From Alphaproteobacteria bacterium (GTDB lineage Bacteria > Pseudomonadota > Alphaproteobacteria > Micavibrionales > Micavibrionaceae), in contig JAJFGV010000011.1 in NCBI GenBank assembly GCA_021775965.1, positions 1 through 58,127 of the forward strand: a stretch of 58,127 bases of DNA, written 5' to 3'. The position numbers were made by a program, and so were the translations under genes. Below the pieces are notes generated by a model that was not told the DNA's origin, did no database searches, and saw only the letters and a program-made list of their open reading frames with translations. Within the stretch, counting starts at the first letter, position 1. Every line of letters starts with the position of its first letter. Shown piece after piece: positions 1 through 8,107 of this stretch.

Positions 1-86
1 TGGCCATGGCGTAGATATTGATGCAGAGAAAAACTGGTTTCCCTAATCAAATCACACAATCGAAATATTTCAGTTTGACCTTTCAC
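1..86 (-). CDS. GxxExxY-family protein, 5' end (runs off window)
   Basis: The minus strand reads LCDLIRETSFSLHQYLRHG up to the window edge. This matches the N-terminus of the GxxExxY family, small proteins of uncertain role that are common near polysaccharide loci. The stretch is identical to the N-terminal part of the interrupted copy at 2263-2363. The start codon is unclear; a GTG at 84-86 is possible. The rest lies outside the window, so it cannot be said whether this copy is intact. Confidence 0.5.
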   Translation of the reverse strand, partial: MKGQTEIFRLCDLIRETSFSLHQYLRHG

Positions 87-290
87 TCTTTTTGTGTTTT
101 TTGTGCCTTTTGTGGCCGAATCCTCTTACTGCCAGACTTCAGACCTCCCCCTTATACCATCCGATAGTTTCATCTATTGTATTATAGAAATTATATTTTG
201 GCCTAAACCCTATATCTTCCTGAATCCTCTGAGATGAAAATGTAAGTGAATCAGTAAGCTTCCCTAATACATCTGAGTTAAAAAGTAACG
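1..290. repeat. Duplicated segment, copy 1 (epimerase 3' end plus GxxExxY start)
   Basis: Bases 1-86 are identical to 2278-2363. Further along, the 3' end of the epimerase gene here is clearly homologous but diverged from the remnant at 2500-2658. Copy 1 lacks about 75 bases that copy 2 carries between the two parts. The copies flank the GIY-YIG and GmhA-like genes, which is what a tandem duplication of about 2.3 kb followed by decay would leave. Confidence 0.8.
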
Positions 291-1116
291 GCTTCCCCAT
301 CATCTTACCCCCTATATCCCCAACCATAGCAATCATTTTGGCGATACCCATGGGAACATAAAGCGGCAATGGTTTCTTATTCAACCCTTTAACAATTAAT
401 CTATACAATTCCTTCACTGAGTAATCAGCACTATCTGTGACCAAATAAACTTTTTTATCAGCCACTTCCTGGTCAACAATCGATAAAGCAGCATCTACAA
501 CATTCTGAACATAAACCATGCTTCTTTTGTTAAGACCTTTACCCATCATCACAAATCGTCTATTGTCTATTGCCTCAATCATCTTATAAACGTTTCCCTT
601 ATTGCCAGGACCGTATACAAGTGGCAAGCGTAAAACAGTAGTCTTGAATCCGTACTTATTTCCATATTCAAAAACTAATTCTTCAGCAACGAGTTTGCTT
701 TCACCATATGGAGTTGTCGGATTAGGATCATGAGTTTCATCCAAAGCATGCATGCTCTCTTCAGCCATTGCCTTTACACTGCCAAAGTAAACAAAGTGTT
801 TAACGTTGGAATTAATGCAAGCGTCTAAAAGGTTTCTTGTTCCTTCTACATTTATCTTATAATAATCTTTTGCATTATCTATATCAGAGAAATCATGAGT
901 CTTGGCTACAAGATGAAAGGCAATCTCAACATTTTCAACTGCCTTTCCTAACACTTCCGTATCAAAGATATCACCTTCAAAAATATTTACGTTGCCGCTT
1001 ATGTTATAATTTCTGCTATTCCTAACAAGCGTATTAACCTTGAATCCGTATTCTTCTAATCTACGAATAAGATGTTTACCAATAAATCCACTTGCTCCTG
1101 TAACTAGTGCAGACAT
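139..1116 (-). CDS. NAD-dependent nucleotide-sugar epimerase/dehydratase (extended SDR)
   Basis: This 325-residue protein is a full-length extended short-chain dehydrogenase/reductase. The Rossmann motif TGASGFIG is at residues 6-13, a Ser at about 113 fits the catalytic position, and the YxxxK pair is YGESK at 137-141. Members of this family epimerise, dehydrate or reduce nucleotide-activated sugars in the cytoplasm. The substrate cannot be told from sequence. It lies downstream of the GmhA-like gene with an 80-base gap and would be the last complete gene of the block. Its TGA stop falls inside a short GGTCTGAAGTCTGG-type repeat, so its 3' end has probably been remodelled. A decayed copy of its last 50 codons lies at 2500-2658. 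Confidence 0.85.
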   Translation of the reverse strand: MSALVTGASGFIGKHLIRRLEEYGFKVNTLVRNSRNYNISGNVNIFEGDIFDTEVLGKAVENVEIAFHLVAKTHDFSDIDNAKDYYKINVEGTRNLLDACINSNVKHFVYFGSVKAMAEESMHALDETHDPNPTTPYGESKLVAEELVFEYGNKYGFKTTVLRLPLVYGPGNKGNVYKMIEAIDNRRFVMMGKGLNKRSMVYVQNVVDAALSIVDQEVADKKVYLVTDSADYSVKELYRLIVKGLNKKPLPLYVPMGIAKMIAMVGDIGGKMMGKPLLFNSDVLGKLTDSLTFSSQRIQEDIGFRPKYNFYNTIDETIGWYKGEV

Positions 1117-1195
1117 AATGTCTAATTCCTCCCTGACACTATTGCAAAATTACCTCTGCACAGGTTCGAACGAATAATCACAATATCACCATCTT

Positions 1196-1762
1196 TTAAA
1201 CTCTTAATTTCTTTATAAGAATTTGCATAATTATATGAGTTAATATAAGGTGCATATCTTCGATCTTTTGCATATCATGTACCGGAACAATAAGTGGTAA
1301 CATTGCAATCTTGGCTAATTTTCCTCCGTCAAACCCTGTAAAAGTCACAGACATTGTTTTCATACTATTTGCATATTCAATCGCCTTAATAATATTTTCG
1401 GAGTTACCGCTGCCAGAAATACCAATGACTAAGTCATTCGGTTTTAGAAAATTCCTTAACTGCTCAACAAATATATCATCATATGAATTATCATTAGCGT
1501 AAGCAAGTATAGTAGGGGTATTATCATTTAGACAGATCACTTTAAATCTTTTTTCAAGTCCAAAGCTTACGCCCTTATTAATATCACAAGCAAAATGTGA
1601 AGCAGTCACTCCACTTCCACCATTACCCATGATGAATATTTGGTTTCCATCCTCATAAATCTTTATCAGTAAGTTAACAACTTTTTCAAGCTGCTCTAAG
1701 ACATGATTGTCTATCGCATCTTTTAGATCTGAAACATATCTTAAAGCAAACTCTTTTATCAT
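1196..1762 (-). CDS. gmhA: SIS-domain phosphosugar isomerase, GmhA-like
   Basis: The protein has 188 residues, the usual length for sedoheptulose-7-phosphate isomerase (GmhA) and the related DiaA. SIS-domain motifs are GNGGS at 46-50 and SGSGNS at 116-121, and an acidic and histidine-containing stretch (KIEDMHLILTH) lies near the C-terminus. GmhA turns sedoheptulose 7-phosphate into D-glycero-D-manno-heptose 7-phosphate, the first step to activated heptoses. No HldE/GmhB partner is in this window. It therefore either draws on genes elsewhere or supplies a C7 precursor to another enzyme here. Other SIS-domain roles cannot be excluded. Confidence 0.75.
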   Translation of the reverse strand: MIKEFALRYVSDLKDAIDNHVLEQLEKVVNLLIKIYEDGNQIFIMGNGGSGVTASHFACDINKGVSFGLEKRFKVICLNDNTPTILAYANDNSYDDIFVEQLRNFLKPNDLVIGISGSGNSENIIKAIEYANSMKTMSVTFTGFDGGKLAKIAMLPLIVPVHDMQKIEDMHLILTHIIMQILIKKLRV

Positions 1763-1877
1763 AGAACTTAGCTCCTTTCAGTCGCCAACTTCTTGTTATT
1801 TCTTTGCAAAACACCAAGAAATGAAATATTAGTATCTGTTAAAATCAGTGTTATCTGTGTCATCCGTATTCTATTCA
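1763..1877. other. Short non-coding gap
   Basis: No gene is visible. It holds a low-complexity stretch resembling 'ATCAGTGTTATCTGTGTCATCCG', a kind of short intergenic repeat often seen in repeat-rich environmental genomes. No promoter could be assigned. Confidence 0.3.
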
Positions 1878-1985
1878 TTAATTAATCAATTTGTGCAGAT
1901 ATTTTACTGATCCACAAAGAGGATATTGCTGCTCAACTTTTAAACCCGTCTTCGTTAAACGGTGTGCCATTCCATTCTCGTTCAC
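1878..1985 (-). pseudogene. GxxExxY gene, distal fragment beyond the GIY-YIG insertion
   Basis: The minus strand reads NENGMAHRLTKTGLKVEQQ followed by YPL and a TAA at 1878-1880. In GxxExxY proteins this segment follows directly on LEKVY. Here LEKVY ends at 2263 and this piece restarts at 1985, with the GIY-YIG cassette between them. The fragment also stops well short of a normal GxxExxY C-terminus, so the gene is both interrupted and truncated. Confidence 0.7.
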
Positions 1986-2242
1986 CCAGTTAAATAAGAT
2001 TTGAGCCTTTTTTTCAGGAACATTCTTCCATGGTACGATTTCAGATACTTTTCCCGTTTTGTCGCATCGTTTTGGTCAAGGCATGCTTCATAGTATATCA
2101 GTCTGAAAGGTATGCGATTTTTTGTAGATTCCACAAGCCCTTTATTGTGCTTCTCAAATCTTAGCTTGAGGTCTTTTGTAAACCCTACATAAAATTTATC
2201 ATCTTTCTCGCTTTGAAGGACATATGTATACAACATCATCAA
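1982..2242 (-). CDS. Small GIY-YIG nuclease-like protein
   Basis: The protein has 86 residues and is a stand-alone GIY-YIG domain of the UvrC N-terminal type. The paired motifs are YTYVLQS at 5-11 and FYVGFT at 17-22, with the family Arg at about 28 and Glu at about 64. Such short proteins are widespread in environmental genomes; most have no proven role, though the fold is a metal-dependent nuclease. An alternative start is the third Met. The gene fills almost the whole inverted-repeat-bounded insert inside the GxxExxY gene. Its stop codon overlaps the right-hand remnant. Confidence 0.85.
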   Translation of the reverse strand: MMMLYTYVLQSEKDDKFYVGFTKDLKLRFEKHNKGLVESTKNRIPFRLIYYEACLDQNDATKREKYLKSYHGRMFLKKRLKSYLTG

Positions 2243-2262
2243 CCCTCAGCTATTTAACCGGG
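1985..2262 (-). mobile_element. GIY-YIG cassette bounded by 12-13 bp inverted repeats
   Basis: The insert begins CCCAGTTAAATAAG (1985-1998) and ends CTATTTAACCGGG (2250-2262). The reverse complement of the latter is CCCGGTTAAATAG, so 11 of the first 12 positions match. The segment separates two parts of one GxxExxY reading frame (LEKVY | NENGMAHRL). A 278-base unit holding only a GIY-YIG gene, with inverted ends, placed inside another gene looks like a small mobile element. No clear target-site duplication could be fixed. Confidence 0.6.
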
Positions 2263-2363
2263 TAAACTTTTTCCAGATGGCCATGGCGTAGATATTGATG
2301 CAGAGAAAAACTGGTTTCCCTAATCAAATCACACAATCGAAATATTTCAGTTTGACCTTTCAC
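2263..2363 (-). pseudogene. GxxExxY gene, proximal fragment before the GIY-YIG insertion
   Basis: The minus strand reads EIFRLCDLIRETSFSLHQYL and then RHGHLEKVY, the conserved N-terminal half of GxxExxY proteins including the GxLExVY signature. It then runs into PVK and a stop made by the inserted GIY-YIG cassette. A GTG at 2361-2363 could be the start. The matching downstream half lies at 1878-1985. Confidence 0.7.
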
Positions 2364-2406
2364 TTTTTTTGGTGTTTTTTGTGGCCGAATCCTCTTGCTG
2401 CCAGAC

Positions 2407-2447
2407 TTCTGATACACTTTTAAATCCTTAGCCGATTCAATTTTCAT
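2407..2447 (-). pseudogene. Start of a four-helix-bundle (23S rRNA intervening-type) protein, remnant
   Basis: From an ATG at 2445-2447 the minus strand reads MKIESAKDLKVYQK, the usual opening of the small four-helix-bundle proteins linked to 23S rRNA intervening sequences. The frame then runs into unrelated sequence (SGSKRIRPQ...) and on into the GxxExxY start, so only about 14 codons remain. The match is short and the call is tentative. Confidence 0.35.
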
Positions 2448-2452
2448 ATCGT

Positions 2453-2491
2453 TCAGACCTCTGACCTCCGATCTCTGACTTCCGATCTCGC
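2453..2491. repeat. Short dispersed GGTCAGAG/GATCGGAAGTC repeat
   Basis: The plus strand reads a degenerate tandem of (T)GACCTCCGATCTC-like units. A related array lies at 57681-57740 inside the broken MarR-type regulator, and a single unit sits at the 3' end of the epimerase gene near 139. Each occurrence lies at a gene break or end. Confidence 0.55.
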
Positions 2492-2499
2492 AGTTGACT

Positions 2500-2658
2500 A
2501 TACCACCTGATTGTTTCATATATTGTATTGTAGAAATTATATTTGGGGTTGAAACCAATCTCTTCCTCAATCTTACCAGACGAAAATGTAAGCGAATCAG
2601 TAAGTTTTTTTAATACGTTAGAATTAAAAGGTAAAGGTATTCGTTGTAACGAAAACAT
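2500..2658 (-). pseudogene. 3' remnant of a second epimerase gene
   Basis: From an ATG at 2658 the frame reads MFSLQRIPLPFNSNVLKKLT and continues to TIRWY. This parallels the last 50 residues of the intact epimerase (LLFNSDVLGKLTDSLTF...TIGWY). The frame then enters the short repeat and stops at 2437. No Rossmann or catalytic part is present, so it cannot act as an epimerase. Its ATG overlaps the TAA stop of the upstream glycosyltransferase. Confidence 0.85.
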
Positions 2659-3659
2659 TAATCTAACTTTCCCCTAAAAACATGAATTATACCCATAGAC
2701 ATGCCTGCTATGAAACATATAGATCTCAGGAGTATAATTACCGGAGACACTATGGCCACTCTGAGATCATGCTTAATTGCAAACGATATAAAGGGTGTGC
2801 ACAATGCTAGGAAACACGATATACAAGCCAAAGGAACAAATGAATATTTGGGATTGACAAAAGAAATGGGAACGGACATAAAAAAAGAAGCCACAAAAAG
2901 ATATTGAAACTTCATTACAGAAGAGGTGTATGAATCATTTACAATTTTATCTTTATTGTTTTTATATAAAAGGGTGCGCCAATACCCCCTTGAAAACTTT
3001 GTCTTTAGGTATTTCTTAAGAGTTTCAGGATGTGTGTGATAACAAACAGCATTATTTGCAAAGACCATTTTATAACCATTCTTCGACACTAGATATGAAA
3101 ATTCAATATCTTCTCCACACGCAACTTTGTATTTTGTGTTAAATCCTCCTAAATCTAAAAACAGCTTGAGTCTATATGCCGCTGAATATGTGCCAATGGA
3201 ATCTATATCTTTGTTCTTCATCATTTTTCGATATCTACCTTCTATATCAATTTGATCAAGTAACGCACTCAATTCTTTTTGCTTCGTTTTATAACGTCCC
3301 TGCACACCACCGACATGTTCATCCTCAAATGGCTTCAACATCTCATTCAGCCAATCAGTAGACAATTCACAATCAGAGTCAGTAAAGACGACGATACTAC
3401 CCTTTGCCAGGTGCGCACCTCTGTTCCTTGCCATCGCTGGGCCTGAATTCTGCTGTGTTGCACTTTTTATATTTACCCGAGATTGAAATGAATTGATTAT
3501 TTCCAAAGAACTGTCTGTAGAGCCGTCATCTACACAAATTATCTCATATTTATCTTCTGGATAGTTTTGGCAGACGACTGAATCAAGACATAACTTAATG
3601 GTATTTTGAGCATTAAAAACAGGAATTACGATACTTGCATCAAGCTTTACATATTGCAT
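2658..3659 (-). CDS. GT2-family glycosyltransferase with C-terminal membrane segments
   Basis: This 333-residue protein has a GT-A fold N-terminal domain: SIVIPVFNAQNTI at about 9-21, DDGSTD at 44-49 for nucleotide binding, and TDSD near 93-96 as the metal-binding DxD. An ED pair (CGEDIEFSY) near 180 fits the catalytic acidic residues. The last 90 residues hold two or three hydrophobic stretches, so the enzyme is likely anchored to the cytoplasmic membrane and extends a lipid-linked glycan. The acceptor and donor are not predictable. The gene follows a B12 radical SAM gene with a 42-base gap. Confidence 0.9.
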   Translation of the reverse strand: MQYVKLDASIVIPVFNAQNTIKLCLDSVVCQNYPEDKYEIICVDDGSTDSSLEIINSFQSRVNIKSATQQNSGPAMARNRGAHLAKGSIVVFTDSDCELSTDWLNEMLKPFEDEHVGGVQGRYKTKQKELSALLDQIDIEGRYRKMMKNKDIDSIGTYSAAYRLKLFLDLGGFNTKYKVACGEDIEFSYLVSKNGYKMVFANNAVCYHTHPETLKKYLKTKFSRGYWRTLLYKNNKDKIVNDSYTSSVMKFQYLFVASFFMSVPISFVNPKYSFVPLACISCFLALCTPFISFAIKHDLRVAIVSPVIILLRSICFIAGMSMGIIHVFRGKLD

Positions 3660-3701
3660 GTTTAGTATTGATATATAAATTATGATTTCGTATACAAGAT
3701 C

Positions 3702-5156
3702 CTAGTTTTGATTCTTGGAAATGATATGCTTTGAAAGGGTGGTTGCAGCCATAATAATACGCTTTGCCTCTTTGGGATGAATTATCATCTGCTTCAATTT
3801 AGAAAAAGCATATTTGGGTCTTAAATAAAACTTCCTCCTGGCTTCATTCCCCCAGCAAACCAATTCTTCATGTGACAGATTGGATCTTTCTACAACTGAA
3901 TTATGAAAACCATCAGGCGTAAGCCATTTATCGTATTCTTTTGTCGTTAAATAACCCTCTTGTTCCGCCCATTTGTAAGCCCTGGTACCAGGATAAACCA
4001 TGATTGGATAAAACTGTGCGGTATCCGGGTTCAATTTGATTGCCAAATCCAAGGTTTTTTGGAGCGTTTCCTTTGTTTCACCAGGATTTCCAACCAGAAA
4101 ACAACCATGAACAATAATACCGGCTTTTTTCGCATCTTTGCAAAATCTATGTTGTTGTTCGATTTTTAGTTTTTTGCCAATATTGTCAAGCACTTTCTGG
4201 TCTCCGCTTTCAAATCCTACACACAATTCACGGCAACCGGCTTTTTTCATTAAATGGAGAGTTTTAAAATCAACATCAGCACGGGAGTTTGTTGACCATG
4301 TAACTCTTAAACCTCTTCGAAGAATCTCATTACATATCTCTCGGACCCTACTTGTATTAATTGTAAATGTGTCATCCTCAAAAAAGATGTCTTTGATATC
4401 CGGAAATTTATCTTTGATGTATTCAAGCTCATCAACAAAATTGTTTACACTTCTTGTCCTGAATTTATGGCCCGTCATTACTTGTGGATAAACACAATAA
4501 ACACACTTATATGGGCACCCTCTACCGGCAATAATAACCATTATAGGGTGAAGGTTCGCGCCATAGAAATAAGAACGGTAACAACCTCTCAAATGCGTGT
4601 CATAAGCTTTTGACACGAAAGGCAACTCATCAAGGTCCTCAATAAAAGGCATATCAGGATTATTGACTAATTGACCACTCTTTAAATAAGAAAGTCCGTT
4701 AACATTGTGATATTCTTCACCTTTTGATAACTTTAAAGCCACATCTCTGACAATATAGTCGTATTCTTTTCTTGCAATAGCGTCAATATCTTCACAATAC
4801 CTTAATGATTCATCCGCAGTTGCAGATACATGAGTACCAACCATAATACTTACTGCATTAGTTTGTTTCTTTATCTTGGTTAAAATCTTTGCATCGTTGT
4901 AAAAACTTGCTGTTGTAGAATCAACGACAAGTAATTCTGGCTTAAAATCTGCAACCTTTTTTACGGTTTCCTCTTCATCCATCATCATTGCCGGAGCATC
5001 AACAAACTGCACTTCAAAACCAGCCTCATCTAGCACACCAACTGCATAAGCCAACCAGTAGGGGTAATATAAGGTACGGCTTTTCGTTACAGCGGGGCTT
5101 CGAGAACATCTGGAATAAAGCTTAAAATAAGGTGGATTCAATATTGTTACTCTCAT
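3702..5156 (-). CDS. B12-binding-domain radical SAM protein
   Basis: The protein has 484 residues. The N-terminal half (about 1-190) looks like a cobalamin-binding Rossmann domain (VGVLDEAGFEVQFVDAP, then VGTHVSA at about 106-112). The radical SAM core follows, with the [4Fe-4S] cysteines in GCPYKCVYC at C214, C218 and C221. A C-terminal tail of about 90 residues ends the protein. Such proteins carry out methylations or other radical chemistry and are often class B-type. A polysaccharide or lipid-carrier substrate is inferred only from the neighbours, GT2 genes on both sides. The GEGE motif usual in the N-terminal domain is degenerate here (ARKEYD). Confidence 0.85.
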   Translation of the reverse strand: MRVTILNPPYFKLYSRCSRSPAVTKSRTLYYPYWLAYAVGVLDEAGFEVQFVDAPAMMMDEEETVKKVADFKPELLVVDSTTASFYNDAKILTKIKKQTNAVSIMVGTHVSATADESLRYCEDIDAIARKEYDYIVRDVALKLSKGEEYHNVNGLSYLKSGQLVNNPDMPFIEDLDELPFVSKAYDTHLRGCYRSYFYGANLHPIMVIIAGRGCPYKCVYCVYPQVMTGHKFRTRSVNNFVDELEYIKDKFPDIKDIFFEDDTFTINTSRVREICNEILRRGLRVTWSTNSRADVDFKTLHLMKKAGCRELCVGFESGDQKVLDNIGKKLKIEQQHRFCKDAKKAGIIVHGCFLVGNPGETKETLQKTLDLAIKLNPDTAQFYPIMVYPGTRAYKWAEQEGYLTTKEYDKWLTPDGFHNSVVERSNLSHEELVCWGNEARRKFYLRPKYAFSKLKQMIIHPKEAKRIIMAATTLSKHIISKNQN

Positions 5157-5220
5157 AGTGTCCTCATTATAATTTTATTTCTAAAGCACGCAAATCGACA
5201 GTACTATGCCTGCGTAATAA

Positions 5221-6099
5221 TTAAAATTCACGACGATAAAACAAAAAGCCAGTCAGTCGTCCAAAAAAGTTACCAACATCCAACAGAACATATTTCATAT
5301 CTAACCGGAAAATTGATAAGGCTCCACCAACAACAGAATATATTGTCAGTATAATCCAGTGCTTGATTGCCCACTTCTTTCTATGAGTAGCTAAAAACAC
5401 TTTCTTTAGTAAAGCAGATCTGCTAGTTCCATAACGAAACCCTCTTATAAACACTTCTGAGAAAGATAGCATACTTAATTTATCAGTTTCGCTAGGATGA
5501 TAAACTATCAAGTCAGTACAGAAGTATAAAGGCTTGTTGTTAAGAAGCAGTCTGATAGCTACATCAGTATCCTCCGCAGCAAACCACTTACTGCCTAAAC
5601 CAAAATCTTCATCGTAGCAGCCAATTTGTGACAGATCTTCTTTTTTAATAGTTGTTGCGGAACTCATCCACTGATTATAATCGTCTAATTCCAAGAAAAA
5701 ACTTCTATCTTTCTTTATACTTCTCCCAATAAGCTTACCATCCTTATCGTTTAAGACTATGCCAGCCACCCCACTTGCTTTTGTGTCACGTATAGTTTTA
5801 TCCGCCATCTCAAGGAAGCTGTCCTTCATATATGCGTCGTCATCCATAAACACAAGATATTCAGCGTCAGATTCCCTAATTCCTATATTCCTTGCGGAAC
5901 TTAAATTCTTAATATTTGATGTCAAATATTTAGTTGGAATACCGAATTCTTCAACAATTTTCTGTATATCACCGACGCCTTGATATATAACCGTCACACT
6001 ATAATCATTGAATGACTGCCTCTTGATAGATAAAAGGCATCTTCTAAGCAAATCCAGGTTACTCCCTAATGTGCATAGTATTATTGAAAATCTATGCAT
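5221..6099 (-). CDS. GT2-family glycosyltransferase
   Basis: This 292-residue protein has the GT2 opening FSIILCTLGSNLDLLRRCLL, a DDD metal-binding motif at 86-88 (LVFMDDDAYM) and an acidic AEDTDVAIR near 190. A hydrophobic segment (WIILTIYSVVGGALSIFRL) near 245-265 suggests membrane attachment. The likely task is adding a sugar to the growing repeat unit. It lies between two B12 radical SAM genes with gaps of 64 and 171 bases. The donor is unknown. Confidence 0.85.
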   Translation of the reverse strand: MHRFSIILCTLGSNLDLLRRCLLSIKRQSFNDYSVTVIYQGVGDIQKIVEEFGIPTKYLTSNIKNLSSARNIGIRESDAEYLVFMDDDAYMKDSFLEMADKTIRDTKASGVAGIVLNDKDGKLIGRSIKKDRSFFLELDDYNQWMSSATTIKKEDLSQIGCYDEDFGLGSKWFAAEDTDVAIRLLLNNKPLYFCTDLIVYHPSETDKLSMLSFSEVFIRGFRYGTSRSALLKKVFLATHRKKWAIKHWIILTIYSVVGGALSIFRLDMKYVLLDVGNFFGRLTGFLFYRREF

Positions 6100-6192
6100 G
6101 TTTAAATCTTAGATAATAGATTATTTTATGGTAGTAATTTATCAAACTTTCGTCCTTTAAAGCAGAAAAGTCATTACAGGAGACTATTTGCC

Positions 6193-6290
6193 AAAGCAAA
6201 GTCGCCAAATAATATCCACAAACTTTTTAGAGATTACTTATGATTACCTTTTCATTATTATTGAGATGTATTATTTCGCGACTTTGCTTT
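6193..6290. repeat. 21-bp inverted repeat across the 3' end of a radical SAM gene
   Basis: Bases 6193-6213 (AAAGCAAAGTCGCCAAATAAT) match the reverse complement of 6270-6290 at 20 of 21 positions, separated by 56 bases. One arm is the last codons of the radical SAM gene and its TAA; the other is in the spacer. It could fold as a long hairpin in the transcript, or be an inverted duplication left by a rearrangement. Confidence 0.7.
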
Positions 6291-7749
6291 TCTGAGTCAA
6301 CAAAACATAAACGAAATCAGCCATTCTTCTTATAGTTTTATTTTGCCTCACTATTCTTTGAAATCTATCACTGATGTAAATATTACCAAAGAGATAGTAT
6401 ATCAGCAGGCCAATATTACCTAATTTACTAAATTTCCTCTTAATTGCCTTCTTCCTTATCGTCTTCGTGATATCGTTAAGTTTCTTAAAGATGTCGACTC
6501 TTTGTTGATAAGTAAATTCCGGGGTTTCAAATACCGGATACTCTGAAAATCCGGAAGAATCATTAAGATACTCTTCAGGTTTCCTGACAAAATAATCATT
6601 ATCCATGGCCCATTTATATAATTCCGTCCCTGGATACGGAATAAGATTATAAAAGCGAACATCCAAAATCGGGTACTTCAATGCAACTTCAATAGAATCC
6701 TCTACATCTTGTAACGTTTCGCCGGGAGAACCAATAACAAAGAATAAGGTTACGTCATATCCTAATTCAATAGAAGCCTTTATTGCATTTTCAATCTGCT
6801 CTAATGTTTCACCCTTCTTTAATCTTTTTAAGATTCCATCATTACCACTCTCAACTCCATAACTGACATAAACGAAACCGACTTCCTGCATTATTTGCAA
6901 TACTTCTTTATCAACCCTGTCCGCGCGAATTCCATTACCACAACGAAATGTTATGTCATCTAACCTTCTTCTCTTGATTTCATTGCATATCTCAATCGTC
7001 CTATCTTTGTAAAAGGTAAAATTATCATCCAGCATTTGAAATTTTCTATAACCTAATTTATACCAATACTCAATTTCGTCCACAACACTATTAGAGGATC
7101 TTGTCCTCAACGCTTTTCCTATTGCTAGTGATACAGGGCAAAATATACACGAATATGGGCAACCTCTCGAAGATAAAATAAGTAATTCTTTTGATAAGTA
7201 TCTTTCAAGTTCAATCCCATACTCGCGAGGCCATTTTATGCTATCAATATCAGAGGAATAGTTTCTTTCTCCTGTAAAGATTACATTACCGTTGCTTCTA
7301 TGCAAGATCCCTTTAATTTTACCAGGTTCAATACCTTGACAAAATTCCACTATGGATTCTTCTGAATCCCGAACGAAACCATAATCTATGTAATTGCATT
7401 CCTTCAATACCATTTCCCTCATTGTTGATACATGAGCACCGCCAACGATAATGGGCAAATTTGAAAACCCTTCCTTTATTTTTCTGATCAGAGAATAAGT
7501 GTCTTTGTATCTAAATGTCAGCATGCTTACACCAATGAGTTCCGGTTTGAAAGTATTAATTTCATCAAGTATAAGATCAGGCGTAATACCAACCATGGTA
7601 TCTATCGTCTTGCATTCGCATCCATGTTCCTTTAGTGCAGCTATTAAATAGGCAATTCCAATGGGTGGATTTACAGCTCCAACCCAGGCGGTTTCAAGGC
7701 TTGCCCTGATGAATAGTATCCTTTTGTATTTCATATTTGTTTTCTTCAA
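6271..7749 (-). CDS. B12-binding-domain radical SAM protein
   Basis: The protein has 492 residues. Domain order is an N-terminal B12-binding-like domain (NPPIGIAYLIAALKEHGCE at about 28-46, VGGAHVS at 102-108) and a radical SAM core with cluster cysteines C197, C201 and C204 in SRGCPYSCIFC. The core also carries LDDNFTFY and a late SPGETL motif. A basic, hydrophobic C-terminal tail follows. It resembles the proteins at 3702, 10448 and 29904 in plan but is clearly diverged, so the four probably act on different substrates. The 358 bases upstream may hold its promoter. Confidence 0.85.
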   Translation of the reverse strand: MKKTNMKYKRILFIRASLETAWVGAVNPPIGIAYLIAALKEHGCECKTIDTMVGITPDLILDEINTFKPELIGVSMLTFRYKDTYSLIRKIKEGFSNLPIIVGGAHVSTMREMVLKECNYIDYGFVRDSEESIVEFCQGIEPGKIKGILHRSNGNVIFTGERNYSSDIDSIKWPREYGIELERYLSKELLILSSRGCPYSCIFCPVSLAIGKALRTRSSNSVVDEIEYWYKLGYRKFQMLDDNFTFYKDRTIEICNEIKRRRLDDITFRCGNGIRADRVDKEVLQIMQEVGFVYVSYGVESGNDGILKRLKKGETLEQIENAIKASIELGYDVTLFFVIGSPGETLQDVEDSIEVALKYPILDVRFYNLIPYPGTELYKWAMDNDYFVRKPEEYLNDSSGFSEYPVFETPEFTYQQRVDIFKKLNDITKTIRKKAIKRKFSKLGNIGLLIYYLFGNIYISDRFQRIVRQNKTIRRMADFVYVLLTQKSKVAK

Positions 7750-8107
7750 TACTACGTGATGCAGATTTTAGTTTGTATGATGAACCCCATAATCAAAACT
7801 GATAGTTAAACTGCTTTTTTGCTATAATCTCTTCCCGGACGTTAGTATTTCATGGGAATCTATGGGTAAAAATGTAAGAATTTAACAAAAAAATAAATGT
7901 AATGTAAGCATGTGTATCGTATAACATCAATTTATTATAATTTTTTTTACAAGAAAGGAGATATTATCCATAGACGATCATTGATGCATAATAAAACAGA
8001 AACCGGTATACCCATATTTAGTAAATGGGTTTATGAATTATTTACTAAGTTGGAGATTCATAGTTATTACGGTAGCTTAAAAAAGTGGGCGAGAAATGGA
8101 ACTCACC
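7750..8107. other. AT-rich spacer, no gene recognised
   Basis: These 358 bases separate the Wzy-like gene from the next radical SAM gene. A plus-strand open frame from 7912 runs into the 3' end of the Wzy-like gene. It has no convincing ribosome-binding site and no recognisable domain, so it is not called. It is the longest spacer inside the GT2/radical SAM block and a reasonable place for a promoter, though no clean -10/-35 pair could be identified. Confidence 0.4.

Larger units (their letters stand above)
2278..2658. repeat. Duplicated segment, copy 2
   Basis: Second copy of the segment at 1-290. The first 86 bases are identical. Between the GxxExxY start and the epimerase tail this copy carries about 75 extra bases, made of a four-helix-bundle-type protein start and a GGTCAGAG/GATCGGAAGTC repeat. 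The epimerase part is diverged at protein level, so it is older or less constrained than the 86 identical bases. Confidence 0.8.
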
